A stretch of 64,000 nucleotides of DNA, taken from Blastococcus sp. TF02A-30 (lineage in GTDB: Bacteria; Actinomycetota; Actinomycetes; Mycobacteriales; Geodermatophilaceae). Shown piece by piece: positions 9,931-17,700 of the stretch (the first letter of the stretch is position 1; every line of letters starts with the position of its first letter). The stretch covers positions 310,001 to 374,000 of the forward strand of contig NZ_QOHJ01000002.1 in assembly GCF_003319185.1 (NCBI RefSeq). The letters are read 5' to 3'. The notes below the pieces were generated by a model. It searched no databases. It was given only the letters and a program-made list of their open reading frames with translations, and had not been told where the DNA came from. Made by a program: the position numbers and the translations under genes.

Positions 9931-10038
9931 GTCCACCGCCCGGCACCCCAGGGTGAGGCGGAGGTGGCCCGGGCGCACGGCACGGGTAGGAACGGCTCCG
10001 GCGGGCAGGCCGGCGGTGCGACGGTGGGAGAGACGCGG

Positions 10039-10887
10039 GTGAGCGCGACGGGCGGCACGACGGGCACGACCGGACCGGTACCACCGGACGACGGGCCCGC
10101 GCCCCTGGTGTTCGACCGGCACCTCGTGCTCGACCAGCTCGGCGGCTGGCGCGGCATGGTCGACGCCACCCTGCCCACGCTGGCGTTCATCGTCGCCAAC
10201 TCCCTCGGCGGGCTGCGGCCCGGCATCGTCGCCGCGCTCGGCACGGCGCTGCTCGTGTTCGCGCTGCGCCTGGTGCGGCGCGAGAGCCTGCAGCAGGCGT
10301 TCAGCGGGCTGTTCGCCGTCGGCGTCGCGGTGGCGCTGGCCGCCTTCACCGGGCAGGCGCGCGACTTCTACGTCCCCGGCATCATCCGCAACGCGGCCCT
10401 GACGGTCGTGCTCCTCGGCTCCATCGCGATCCGCCGCCCGCTGGTCGGTGTGATCGCCGAGTTCCTGTCGCCCAGCCACCTGGGGGCCATGGCCGCACCC
10501 GGCTCGGGCCTGCCGGGTCTGCGCGGCAGGGTCGACCGGGCCCGCGCCGTCCTGGCGCCGGGGGAGCGCGATCCCGAGACCGGCCGGCGGGAGCCGGACC
10601 CCGACCCGGAGCTGCACTGGCGGGACGACCCGCGGCTGCTGCGGGCCTACAGCTGGCTGACGGTGCTCTGGGCCGCGGTGTTCCTGCTGCGCGCCGCCGT
10701 CCAGGGCTGGCTGTGGCTGGGCAGCGAGAACTCCGATGCCACCGACCTCGGGGTCGTCTCGCTGCTGCTGGGCGTCCCGCTCACCGCGGTCGAGGTCGTG
10801 GTGACGCTGTGGGTGGTGTCCCGGCTGCACCGCCACCGGGCGCCGGTCGCCGACGAGCAGCCACCGGGGGAGGGCCCCGCCGCCTGA
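10039..10887 (+). CDS. DUF3159 membrane protein
   Basis: 282 aa, predicted inner-membrane protein with about five helices: TLAFIVANSLGGLRPG, FAVGVAVALAAFTG, NAALTVVLLGSIAI, SWLTVLWAAVFLLRAAV and the last at about 245-270. The family is actinomycete-specific (Rv2693c at the same position) and its role is unknown. I favour GTG at 10039 because GGGAGA sits 7 nt before it; a GTG at 9964 would add 25 low-complexity residues and has no ribosome site. The insert at about 160-190 is unusually rich in charged residues. The stop is 3 nt from the stop of the convergent trkA gene. Confidence 0.85.
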   Translation: MSATGGTTGTTGPVPPDDGPAPLVFDRHLVLDQLGGWRGMVDATLPTLAFIVANSLGGLRPGIVAALGTALLVFALRLVRRESLQQAFSGLFAVGVAVALAAFTGQARDFYVPGIIRNAALTVVLLGSIAIRRPLVGVIAEFLSPSHLGAMAAPGSGLPGLRGRVDRARAVLAPGERDPETGRREPDPDPELHWRDDPRLLRAYSWLTVLWAAVFLLRAAVQGWLWLGSENSDATDLGVVSLLLGVPLTAVEVVVTLWVVSRLHRHRAPVADEQPPGEGPAA

Positions 10888-10890
10888 GGC

Positions 10891-11562
10891 TCAGGCGTCG
10901 GCGGTGTTCGGCGCGAGGACGCCCTTGAGCTGCTCCTCGACCTCGGCGTGGGTGACGAACAGCAGCTCGTCGCCGGCCTCGAGGGGCTCGTCCGGCGTGG
11001 GGGTGATGACCCGCTCGCCGCGGAGGATGGCGGTCAGCACCGTCTCGCGGGGGAGCGGCACCTCGCGCAGCGCCCGGCCCACCCACACGGTGTCCTCGCC
11101 GAGCGTGATCTCCACCAGGTTCGCCGCGCCCTTGCGGAAGCTCATCAGCCGCACGACGTCGCCGACGGTGACCGCCTCCTCGACGAGGGCGGCCAGCACG
11201 CGCGGGGTGGAGACGGCGACGTCGACCCCCCAGGCCTCGGTGTAGAGCCACTCGTTGCGCGGGTCCTTCACGCGGGCGACGACGCGGCCGACCGCGAACT
11301 CGGTCTTGGCCAGCAGCGACACGACCAGGTTGGCCTTGTCGTCGCCGGTCGCGGCGACGACGACGTCGCAGGTGGCCAGCTGCGCCTCCTCCAGGGAGGA
11401 CACCTCGCAGGCGTCGGCCTGCACCCACTCGGCGCCGGGCACGGACCTGGCCCGCACCTTGCGCCCGTCCTTCTCGATGAGCATCACGGAGTGCCCGTTG
11501 GCCAGCAGCTCGCCGGCGATGGACCGGCCCACCGCGCCGGCCCCGACGATGGCGACGCGCAT
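10891..11562 (-). CDS. TrkA-type K+ uptake regulatory protein, second copy
   Basis: 223-aa cytosolic RCK protein that binds NAD(H) and gates a potassium transporter. The N-terminal RCK_N domain has the dinucleotide motif VGAGAVGRSIAGELLANGHS followed by the acidic LIEKD. The C-terminal RCK_C domain begins near 140 (NLVEITLGEDTVWVGRAL). It forms a pair with the upstream homologue, overlapping by 1 nt (TGATG), matching the ceoB-ceoC pair (Rv2691-Rv2692) of M. tuberculosis. The two probably assemble as one regulatory ring. No Trk membrane subunit is adjacent; the divergent permease may be the partner. Confidence 0.92.
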   Translation of the reverse strand: MRVAIVGAGAVGRSIAGELLANGHSVMLIEKDGRKVRARSVPGAEWVQADACEVSSLEEAQLATCDVVVAATGDDKANLVVSLLAKTEFAVGRVVARVKDPRNEWLYTEAWGVDVAVSTPRVLAALVEEAVTVGDVVRLMSFRKGAANLVEITLGEDTVWVGRALREVPLPRETVLTAILRGERVITPTPDEPLEAGDELLFVTHAEVEEQLKGVLAPNTADA

Positions 11563-12230
11563 CAGTGCTGCCCTCCCTCGGGCGCGGTCTCGACGACCTC
11601 GTGCACGCGCGCGGTGATCTCGTCGGTGACGGCCACGACCAGCTGGTCGCCGTCCTGCAGGATCGTCGTCGGCGTCGGCAGCTGGGCCTCGCCGAAGCGC
11701 ACCAGCCAGGCGGCCCGGGCGCCGGAGGCGGCCTCCAGGTCGGTGAGCTTGCGCCCCACCCACGCCTCGGTGACGGTCACCCGCATCAGCAGGACCTTGC
11801 CGGTGGGCTCGCGCCACAGCTCGCTGACCTTGACCGAGAGCAGTTCGCGCAGCAGCCGGTTCACCGTCCACGGCACGGTGGCCACGCTCGGGATGCCCAT
11901 GCGCTCGAAGACCTCGGCCCGCTTCGAGTCGTAGATGCGGGCGACGACGTGCTGGACGCCGAAGGTCTCGCGGGCCACGCGGGCGCTGATGATGTTCGAG
12001 TTGTCGCCGCTGCTGACCGCGGCGAAGGCGCCGGCGGAGTCGATGCCGGCGTCCAGGAGGGTCTGCCGGTCGAAGCCGAGGCCGGTCACCTGCCGGCCCG
12101 AGAACTCCGGACCGAGCCGGCGGAACGCCGCCGGGTCCTGGTCGATCACGGCGACGCTGTGGCCGACCTCCTCGAGGCGGCGGGCGATGGCCGAGCCGAC
12201 CCGTCCGCAGCCCATGACGACCACGTGCAC
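11562..12230 (-). CDS. TrkA-type K+ uptake regulatory protein, first copy
   Basis: 222 aa, the first gene of the two-gene trkA operon. The NAD-binding motif is VVVMGCGRVGSAIARRLEE with VIDQD after the second strand. RCK_C lies at about 135-215 (VTVTEAWVGRKLTDLEAASG). GTG at 12230 is chosen because GAGGAG lies about 8 nt upstream and the motif then begins at residue 2, as usual; longer forms are read from the intergenic region. It is divergent from the APC-type permease with 169 nt between. Confidence 0.92.
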   Translation of the reverse strand: MHVVVMGCGRVGSAIARRLEEVGHSVAVIDQDPAAFRRLGPEFSGRQVTGLGFDRQTLLDAGIDSAGAFAAVSSGDNSNIISARVARETFGVQHVVARIYDSKRAEVFERMGIPSVATVPWTVNRLLRELLSVKVSELWREPTGKVLLMRVTVTEAWVGRKLTDLEAASGARAAWLVRFGEAQLPTPTTILQDGDQLVVAVTDEITARVHEVVETAPEGGQH

Positions 12231-12386
12231 GTGGTGCTCCTCCTCGACCGTGCCCGGGCACCCCGCCCGGACATCACCGGGCGCGAAGCTACACCCGGAC
12301 GGCGGGCCGGCAGCGCGGCGACCGGCGGGCTCACCCTCGTGAGGAGGACGACAGCCCGGCGGCGGTCCCAGGTCACCGCGCGTCCG

Positions 12387-12392
12387 TACCAT
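12387..12392 (+). promoter_or_regulatory. -10 box of leaderless APC permease gene
   Basis: TACCAT with exactly 7 nt to the GTG at 12400. Confidence 0.6.
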
Positions 12393-12399
12393 CGCCGCC

Positions 12400-14430
12400 G
12401 TGCCAAGCCTGTCCGACCTCGGACACCTCCCGAAACGGCTCGTCCTGGGACGTGCCGTGCGCAGCGACCGCCTGGGCGAGTCGCTGCTCCCCAAGCGGTA
12501 CGCCCTGCCGATCTTCGCCAGCGACCCGCTCTCCTCCGTCGCCTACGCGACGCAGGAGATCCTGATCGTCCTGACGCTGGCCGGGACGGCCTACCTGTAC
12601 CTGGCGCCGTGGCTGGCCGTCGGCGTCGTCGCGCTGCTGATCACCGTGGTGCTCAGCTACCGCCAGGTGGTGCGCGCCTACCCGTCGGGCGGCGGCGACT
12701 ACGAGGTCGCGATGAAGAACCACGGGCAGTTCGCCGGGCTGGTCGTGGCCAGCGCGCTGCTCGTCGACTACGTCATGACGGTCGCCGTGTCCGTGTCGGC
12801 CGGCACCGACAACATCATCTCGGCGTTCCCGTCGCTCGACGAGCACCGCGTGCTCATCGCCGTCTCGCTGGTCGCGCTGCTGGCGGCGGCCAACCTGCGC
12901 GGCCTGCGGGAGTCGGGCAAGACGTTCGCCGTCCCGACGTACCTGTTCATCACCGGCATCGGGATCATGATCGTCACCGGGCTGGTCCGGTGGTTCGTGA
13001 CCGACGGCGGGCTGGTCGCGGAGACCTCTCAGTACACGGTCACCCCCGAGCCCGAGTACACGCAGCTGGGCGGGCTGGCGCTGCTGTTCTTCGCGCTGCG
13101 CGCCTTCGCCTCCGGGTGCACCGCGCTGACCGGCGTCGAGGCCATCGCCAACGGCGTGCCGGCCTTCAAGCCGCCGAAGAGCAGGAACGCGGCCACCACC
13201 CTGGCGCTGATGGGCGGGATCGCGGCCAGCATGTTCGCCGGCGTGACGGCGCTGGCCCTGCTCGCCGACGTCAAGTACGTCGAGCACCCGTGCGACCTCG
13301 AGGGCTTCGCCAACTGCGACACCGAGCCGCAGCGGACCGTCATCGCCCAGATCGCCGCCGCCGTGTTCGGTGGCGACGGCTCGGCGGGCTTCTACTACAT
13401 CCAGGCCGCGACGGCGCTGGTGCTCATCCTGGCCGCGAACACCGCGTTCAACGGCTTCCCGCTGCTCGGCTCGGTGCTGGCCCAGGACCGGTACATGCCC
13501 CGGCAGCTGCACACGCGCGGCGACAAGCTCGTGTTCAGCAACGGCATCCTGCTGCTCGCCGGCTTCGCGGCGCTGCTGATCATCGCCTTCGACGCCGACG
13601 TCACCCGGCTGATCCAGCTGTACATCATCGGCGTCTTCACCTCCTTCACGATCGGCCAGTGGGGCATGGTCCGGCACTGGAAGCGGGAGATGGCGCTGAC
13701 CTCTGACCCCGCCGAGCGGGGCCGGATGCGCCGCTCGCAGGTGATCAACGCGCTCGGCGGCACGCTGACCACCGTGGTCCTGGTGATCATCGTGATCACC
13801 AAGTTCACCCACGGCGCCTGGCTGGTCATCGTCGCCATGCCGATCCTGTTCGGGCTCATGCGGGCGATCCACCGGCACTACGACCACGTGGCCGACCAGC
13901 TGGTGCCCGACAGCGACTCCCGGATGCTGCCCAGCAAGGTGCACGCCGTCGTCCTGGTGTCGAAGGTGCACAAGCCCACGCTCCGGGCGCTCGCCTTCGC
14001 GCGGGCCACCCGGCCCGATGCGCTGACCGCGCTGACGGTCAACGTGGACGACGCCGACACCCGGCAGCTGCAGGCCGACTGGGAGCGGTTCGACATCCCG
14101 GTGCCCCTGACCGTCATCGAGTCGCCCTACCGCGAGATCACCCGGCCGGTGGTCGACTTCGTCAAGGGCATCCGGCGGGACAGCCCGCGCGAGCTGGTCG
14201 TGGTGTTCGTGCCGCAGTACGTGGTCGGCCACTGGTGGGAGAACGTCCTGCACAACCAGAGCGCGCTGCGGCTGCGGACCCGGCTGCAGTTCCAGCCCGG
14301 CGTCATGATCACCACCGTGCCGTGGCAGCTGGAGAGCTCGATCGGCCTGGATGGCGACGGGCACGGCGGCGGACCGGCGCCGGGCGACCTGCGCCGCGGG
14401 CTCACCGACGACGCGACCCCGTATGGCTGA
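12400..14430 (+). CDS. APC superfamily permease, KUP/amino-acid type, with large cytoplasmic tail
   Basis: 676 aa: about 12 membrane helices over residues 35-470, then a 200-aa cytoplasmic domain. The start SDPLSSVAYATQEILIV carries the unwound first helix motif of APC transporters, and YRQVVRAYPSGGGDYEVA is the conserved stretch after helix 2. The tail contains KVHKPTLRALAFARATRP, a universal-stress-like fold seen in this family. Substrate is unknown; amino acids are the default annotation, but proximity to two TrkA-type regulators makes K+ a reasonable alternative. The position corresponds to Rv2690c. GTG at 12400 follows a leaderless -10 box. The end overlaps the next gene by 8 nt. Confidence 0.88.
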   Translation: MPSLSDLGHLPKRLVLGRAVRSDRLGESLLPKRYALPIFASDPLSSVAYATQEILIVLTLAGTAYLYLAPWLAVGVVALLITVVLSYRQVVRAYPSGGGDYEVAMKNHGQFAGLVVASALLVDYVMTVAVSVSAGTDNIISAFPSLDEHRVLIAVSLVALLAAANLRGLRESGKTFAVPTYLFITGIGIMIVTGLVRWFVTDGGLVAETSQYTVTPEPEYTQLGGLALLFFALRAFASGCTALTGVEAIANGVPAFKPPKSRNAATTLALMGGIAASMFAGVTALALLADVKYVEHPCDLEGFANCDTEPQRTVIAQIAAAVFGGDGSAGFYYIQAATALVLILAANTAFNGFPLLGSVLAQDRYMPRQLHTRGDKLVFSNGILLLAGFAALLIIAFDADVTRLIQLYIIGVFTSFTIGQWGMVRHWKREMALTSDPAERGRMRRSQVINALGGTLTTVVLVIIVITKFTHGAWLVIVAMPILFGLMRAIHRHYDHVADQLVPDSDSRMLPSKVHAVVLVSKVHKPTLRALAFARATRPDALTALTVNVDDADTRQLQADWERFDIPVPLTVIESPYREITRPVVDFVKGIRRDSPRELVVVFVPQYVVGHWWENVLHNQSALRLRTRLQFQPGVMITTVPWQLESSIGLDGDGHGGGPAPGDLRRGLTDDATPYG

Positions 14431-15715
14431 GCGACGACCCCGGCGGGAGCCGCGTGGCCTCGGCTGGGACGGGCGCGAGTTCGAGGTGACCGTGGGCCCG
14501 GTCGCGCACGGCGGGCACTGCGTGGCCCGGCACGAGGGGCGGGTCGTCTTCGTGCGGCACAGCCTGCCGGGGGAGCGGGTGGTCGTCCGCGTGACCGAGG
14601 ACCGGCACCCCGGTTTCTGCCGCGCCGACGCCGTCGAGGTGCTCGAGGCCTCGCCCGCGCGGGTCGAGCGACCGTGCCCGTTCAGCGGTCCAGGGAAGTG
14701 CGGCGGCTGCGACTGGCAGCACGTGGACGTCGCCGAGCAGCACCGGCTGAAGGCCGACGTCGTCCGCGAGCAGCTGGTCCGACTCGGCCGGCTGGACGCC
14801 GCGGACCCGGTGGTGGCGGGGCTGGTCGTCGAGGAGCTGCCCGGCGGCGCGCTGCGCTGGCGCTCGCGGGCCCGGTTCGCCGTCGACCGCGACGGAGCGC
14901 CCGGGCTGCGCCGGCACCGGTCGCACGACGTCGTCGTCCTGCCCGACTGCCCGATCACCGTGGAGCCGGCCGCGCGGGCGGTGCTCGGCCGCGACTGGTC
15001 CGGAGCCGGCGCGGTCGACGTCGCCGTCGACTCCGCGGGCGTGGTGACGACGACGCGGCTGGACCGCCGGGGTCGGCCCACCGCCACCCGGGTGCTCCGC
15101 CCGGGTGCGGACGTGCCCGAGGAGCCGGCCGGCCGGGCCGAGCGGCGGGCGGGCGGGCGCGACTGGGAGGTCGAGGGCACCGGGTTCTGGCAGGTGCACC
15201 CGGCGGCGGCCGACGCGCTCGTCGCCGCCGTCGGCGAGTTCGCGCAGGTGCGGCCGGGGGAGACGGTGCTCGACCTCTACGCCGGGGCCGGGCTGTTCGG
15301 GGGTGCGCTGGCGCCCGCCGTCGGCGCGGAGGGCCGGGTCGTCTGCGTCGAGGCCGATCCGGGTGCCTGCGCGGCCGCCGACGCGAACCTGGCGGACCTC
15401 CCGCAGGCCGAGGTCTGGCAGGGCGAGGTCGACGCGGAGGGGCTGGGAGAGCTGCTCGCGGAGCTCGGGTCGGGGCCGGACGTCGTCGTCCTGGACCCGC
15501 CGCGGGCCGGGGCGGGGCGCGACGTGAGCCGGCTGCTGGCCGGCACCGGCGCGCGGGCGGTCGTCTACGTGGCGTGCGACCCGGCGTCGCTGGGCCGCGA
15601 CGTCGCCGCCTTCGCCGAGGGCGGGTACCGGCTGGCCGGCGTGCGCGGGTTCGACGCCTTCCCCATGACCCAGCACGTGGAGTGCGTGGCCCTGCTGGTC
15701 AGCACGGCTCGCTGA
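14423..15715 (+). CDS. TRAM-domain class I SAM-dependent RNA uracil methyltransferase
   Basis: 430 aa, RlmD/TrmA-like, methylating C5 of a uridine in rRNA or tRNA with SAM. The TRAM RNA-binding domain is at about 15-75. Cysteines PCPFSGPGKCGGC near 90 plus LPDCPI near 175 fit a four-cysteine iron-sulfur site as in RlmD. The SAM motif is VLDLYAGAGLFGG (about 283), and the catalytic region has VLDPPRAGAG and VYVACDPASLGRD. Position matches Rv2689c. The ATG at 14423 lies inside the permease gene (8-nt overlap), so the two are coupled. The exact target base cannot be told from sequence. Confidence 0.92.
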   Translation: MAERRPRREPRGLGWDGREFEVTVGPVAHGGHCVARHEGRVVFVRHSLPGERVVVRVTEDRHPGFCRADAVEVLEASPARVERPCPFSGPGKCGGCDWQHVDVAEQHRLKADVVREQLVRLGRLDAADPVVAGLVVEELPGGALRWRSRARFAVDRDGAPGLRRHRSHDVVVLPDCPITVEPAARAVLGRDWSGAGAVDVAVDSAGVVTTTRLDRRGRPTATRVLRPGADVPEEPAGRAERRAGGRDWEVEGTGFWQVHPAAADALVAAVGEFAQVRPGETVLDLYAGAGLFGGALAPAVGAEGRVVCVEADPGACAAADANLADLPQAEVWQGEVDAEGLGELLAELGSGPDVVVLDPPRAGAGRDVSRLLAGTGARAVVYVACDPASLGRDVAAFAEGGYRLAGVRGFDAFPMTQHVECVALLVSTAR

Positions 15716-16577
15716 GCCTGCCGGCCGCGGGTCGGCCGGCGGCGTCGCGCTCCAGCCACGCCACGACGTGCTCCACGTAGCTGTCCGGGCCGGCCAGTGG
15801 CCGGCCCGGCAGCACCGCGACGAGGTGCTCCACGCCGAAGAGCCGGTCCCAGACCCGGGCGCGCTCGTAGGTCTCGGCATCGACCGCGCGCCGGACGTTG
15901 TCCCAGCCGTGCCAGGCCATGCACGCGGCGTCGACGGCGGGGTCCCCCGGCAGCGCCAGGTCCCAATCGAGGACGCCGACCAGCCCTCCGGTCGCGTCCC
16001 AGTGCACGTTCCCCGCGCCGAGGTCTGCGTGCACGAGCGCGTCGGGCACCGGATCCAGCGCCATCGCCTCGTCCAGCCGCCTGCGGCCGTCGTCCTGCCA
16101 CCGCGGCGGGAGGCGGGGGAGCACGTCCTCGGCCAGGATCTCGGCCCAGTGCCGCTGCGCCGGGCCGTCGTGCTGACCTTCCAGTGCGGCGCGGAGCTCG
16201 GGCGAGAGGGGTGCCTCGCGGAGGGCCGCGAGGAGGTCGCGGATCCGCACGGGGTCGCCGTGCCCCTCCGGCAGCGCGGCGCCGTCGAGCCATGAGACGG
16301 CGACGGCGGTCCGCTCCCCGAAGGTCGTCACCGGCGTGATCGGTTCGGGCACGGCGAACGGGAGCCCAGCCGACGCGACGGCCCGCAACGCCGCCATGCG
16401 AGCCGGCATGAGGCGCGCCCCGCTCGGCCGCCGGGCGATGCGGACCGCGGCGAGACCGGGGACCAGCACCACGTCGTGGACGTTCCCGGTGGGGGCGAGC
16501 CGCGCGGCGCGGAGGGGCGCGCCCGGGAGCAGGGCGTCGACGATCTCGAGCAGGTCGGTCGGCACGCGCGGGGTCAC
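15699..16577 (-). CDS. Aminoglycoside phosphotransferase-like kinase
   Basis: 292-aa APH-fold protein with ALVHADLGAGNVHWD as catalytic loop and GVLDWDLALPGDPAVD as metal loop. The substrate is unknown; such stand-alone proteins in actinomycetes seldom confer resistance and may phosphorylate sugars, choline-like alcohols or macrolides. The start at GTG 16577 is favoured because GACGAT precedes it by 6 nt (leaderless), although the frame stays open to 16661. Its 3' end overlaps the methyltransferase gene by 17 nt on the opposite strand, so the two transcripts are complementary there. Confidence 0.8.
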   Translation of the reverse strand: MTPRVPTDLLEIVDALLPGAPLRAARLAPTGNVHDVVLVPGLAAVRIARRPSGARLMPARMAALRAVASAGLPFAVPEPITPVTTFGERTAVAVSWLDGAALPEGHGDPVRIRDLLAALREAPLSPELRAALEGQHDGPAQRHWAEILAEDVLPRLPPRWQDDGRRRLDEAMALDPVPDALVHADLGAGNVHWDATGGLVGVLDWDLALPGDPAVDAACMAWHGWDNVRRAVDAETYERARVWDRLFGVEHLVAVLPGRPLAGPDSYVEHVVAWLERDAAGRPAAGRLSEPC

Positions 16578-16728
16578 CGGGACATCGTCGGGCCCGTGCG
16601 ACACCGCGGCCAGCACGCGGTCAGGTGGAGGTTCGGCGTCGCCGAACCCCTGCCGTCGCACCCGTCACATCCGCCAGGATCTCGGTTCGCACCCTGCGTA
16701 GCGTCCGCGGGGAACGAGGGAGGAAGCG

Positions 16729-16863
16729 ATGCAGAGCACGATCGGCGCCGCCCACCCGCACGTGGCGGCCGCGCGCAAGGTCCTGGCCATCGGGTGGTGG
16801 CTCGTCGCCGCCGGCGCCACGCTCGTCCTGGGGCTCGAGATCGAGGACGGCATCGCCCTCTGA
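16729..16863 (+). CDS. 44-aa predicted single-pass membrane protein
   Basis: A short frame missed by length cutoffs. ATG at 16729 has a strong GGAGGAAG 5-8 nt upstream. The product has a polar N-terminus with His and Arg, one helix VLAIGWWLVAAGATLVLGL and an acidic tail EIEDGIAL. The strong ribosome site and the clean membrane segment support a real gene; nothing points to a function. It lies between the divergent kinase gene and the DUF4177 gene, 58 nt before the latter. Confidence 0.6.
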   Translation: MQSTIGAAHPHVAAARKVLAIGWWLVAAGATLVLGLEIEDGIAL

Positions 16864-16909
16864 GCTCGTCGGAGGCGCGCCCGGGCGATCGCCGCGGGAG
16901 GCGCCTCGC

Positions 16910-16915
16910 TACGGT
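16910..16915 (+). promoter_or_regulatory. -10 box of leaderless DUF4177 gene
   Basis: TACGGT followed after 6 nt by GTG at 16922. Confidence 0.5.
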
Positions 16916-16921
16916 CAGGGG

Positions 16922-17149
16922 GTGCCCACATGGGAATACGCCTCGGTCATCACCGCCAACGATGCGGAGTCGCAGCGGGCCGGCGTGAGCGTCAAGCTCC
17001 CCGGCGGACAGTCGGAACGCCAGCAGGGTGACACCAGCTCGGTGCTCAACAAGCTCGGCGCCGAGGGGTGGGAGCTGGTCAGCTACCACTCCAGCGGCGC
17101 CGGCACGTGGGGCTTCGAGCAGTTCTGGCTGAAGCGCCAGAAGGGCTGA
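16922..17149 (+). CDS. DUF4177-like small protein
   Basis: 75 aa, cytoplasmic. The pattern WEYASV at the N-terminus, then [17 protein letters not shown] and a final [11 protein letters not shown] matches the DUF4177 family, small beta-alpha proteins of unknown role. GTG at 16922 is used because it begins the conserved WEYA strand at once and is preceded by a leaderless -10 box. The palindromic SOS box begins 6 nt after the stop and could also act as its terminator. Confidence 0.8.
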   Translation: MPTWEYASVITANDAESQRAGVSVKLPGGQSERQQGDTSSVLNKLGAEGWELVSYHSSGAGTWGFEQFWLKRQKG

Positions 17150-17154
17150 TCCGC

Positions 17155-17194
17155 GTGCACCACCGGTCGAACAGGTGTTCGACCGGTGGTGCAC
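17155..17194 (+). promoter_or_regulatory. Perfect SOS box (LexA operator) inside a 40-bp palindrome
   Basis: The core TCGAAC-N4-GTTCGA occupies 17167-17182 and is an exact match to the actinobacterial/Bacillus-type LexA consensus. The symmetry extends to two 19-nt arms around a 2-nt centre. The box lies 22 nt before the GTG at 17204 and just upstream of a possible -10 CACACT (17192-17197), a position that would block RNA polymerase. The hairpin may also terminate the DUF4177 transcript. Confidence 0.85.
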
Positions 17195-17203
17195 ACTGGG
17201 CCG

Positions 17204-17572
17204 GTGGACGGAACGCTGCCGCCGGGGTGGCCGGAGGAGGTCCGGCCCCCGGGCGCCCCCGACTGGGAGCGCACCGCGATCGCCTGGCTGTTCGACCTGG
17301 TGCCGCCGGACTACCGGGCGCACGAGGTGCTGCGCCGGTACCCCGTGCTCCTGGCCCGCTTCGCCCGCGACCACGTGGGTGCGGGGCTGGAGGCGGCCCG
17401 CGAGGGGTGGCGCACCGTCCGGGTGGAGCTCGCCGACCACCTGCCGCCCGACGCCATGGAGGCCGCCGTCCGCGCCTACGAGCGCGAGGGCGCCCGGCTG
17501 GCCGCCGCCGGCCGCGGGGTGGACGTGGTCGCCGCTGCCCTGCGCGGGGAACGCTGGGTGCCCCGGCTGTAG
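17204..17572 (+). CDS. Uncharacterised protein under a predicted LexA operator
   Basis: 122 aa, cytoplasmic, alpha-helical, no signal peptide or membrane segment. I recognise no domain. Conserved-looking stretches include [35 protein letters not shown] and an [16 protein letters not shown] helix near the C-terminus. GTG at 17204 has CACACT 6 nt before it; GTG codons at 17186 and 17189 fall within the palindrome and are unlikely. Because it is preceded by a perfect SOS box and followed by its own gap before dxs, it is probably a single-gene member of the DNA-damage regulon. It could modulate replication, division or repair; the sequence does not say which. Confidence 0.75.
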   Translation: MDGTLPPGWPEEVRPPGAPDWERTAIAWLFDLVPPDYRAHEVLRRYPVLLARFARDHVGAGLEAAREGWRTVRVELADHLPPDAMEAAVRAYEREGARLAAAGRGVDVVAAALRGERWVPRL

Positions 17573-17700
17573 GTGTGCGGTGTGAGCTGCATCCGGGCCT
17601 GTCCTCGAACCGGAAGAGATCATCGTCCGCACGTACAGTTGACCGGCGGCCGCACGCATCGCCGCGCACCTGCCGCCGACGGAGAGGAAGACACCGCACC

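Noticed and set aside
8482..10836. 784-aa minus-strand open frame
   Set aside because: Low-complexity His/Arg/Gln/Pro composition and full overlap with dut, DUF3710, OB-fold and DUF3159 genes; an artefact of high GC third positions.
12373..15180. 935-aa minus-strand open frame
   Set aside because: Antisense to the APC permease and the TRAM methyltransferase, with repetitive composition and no domain.
15699..16661. Aminoglycoside resistance gene
   Set aside because: The kinase fold is present, but nothing ties it to an antibiotic; called only as an APH-like kinase.
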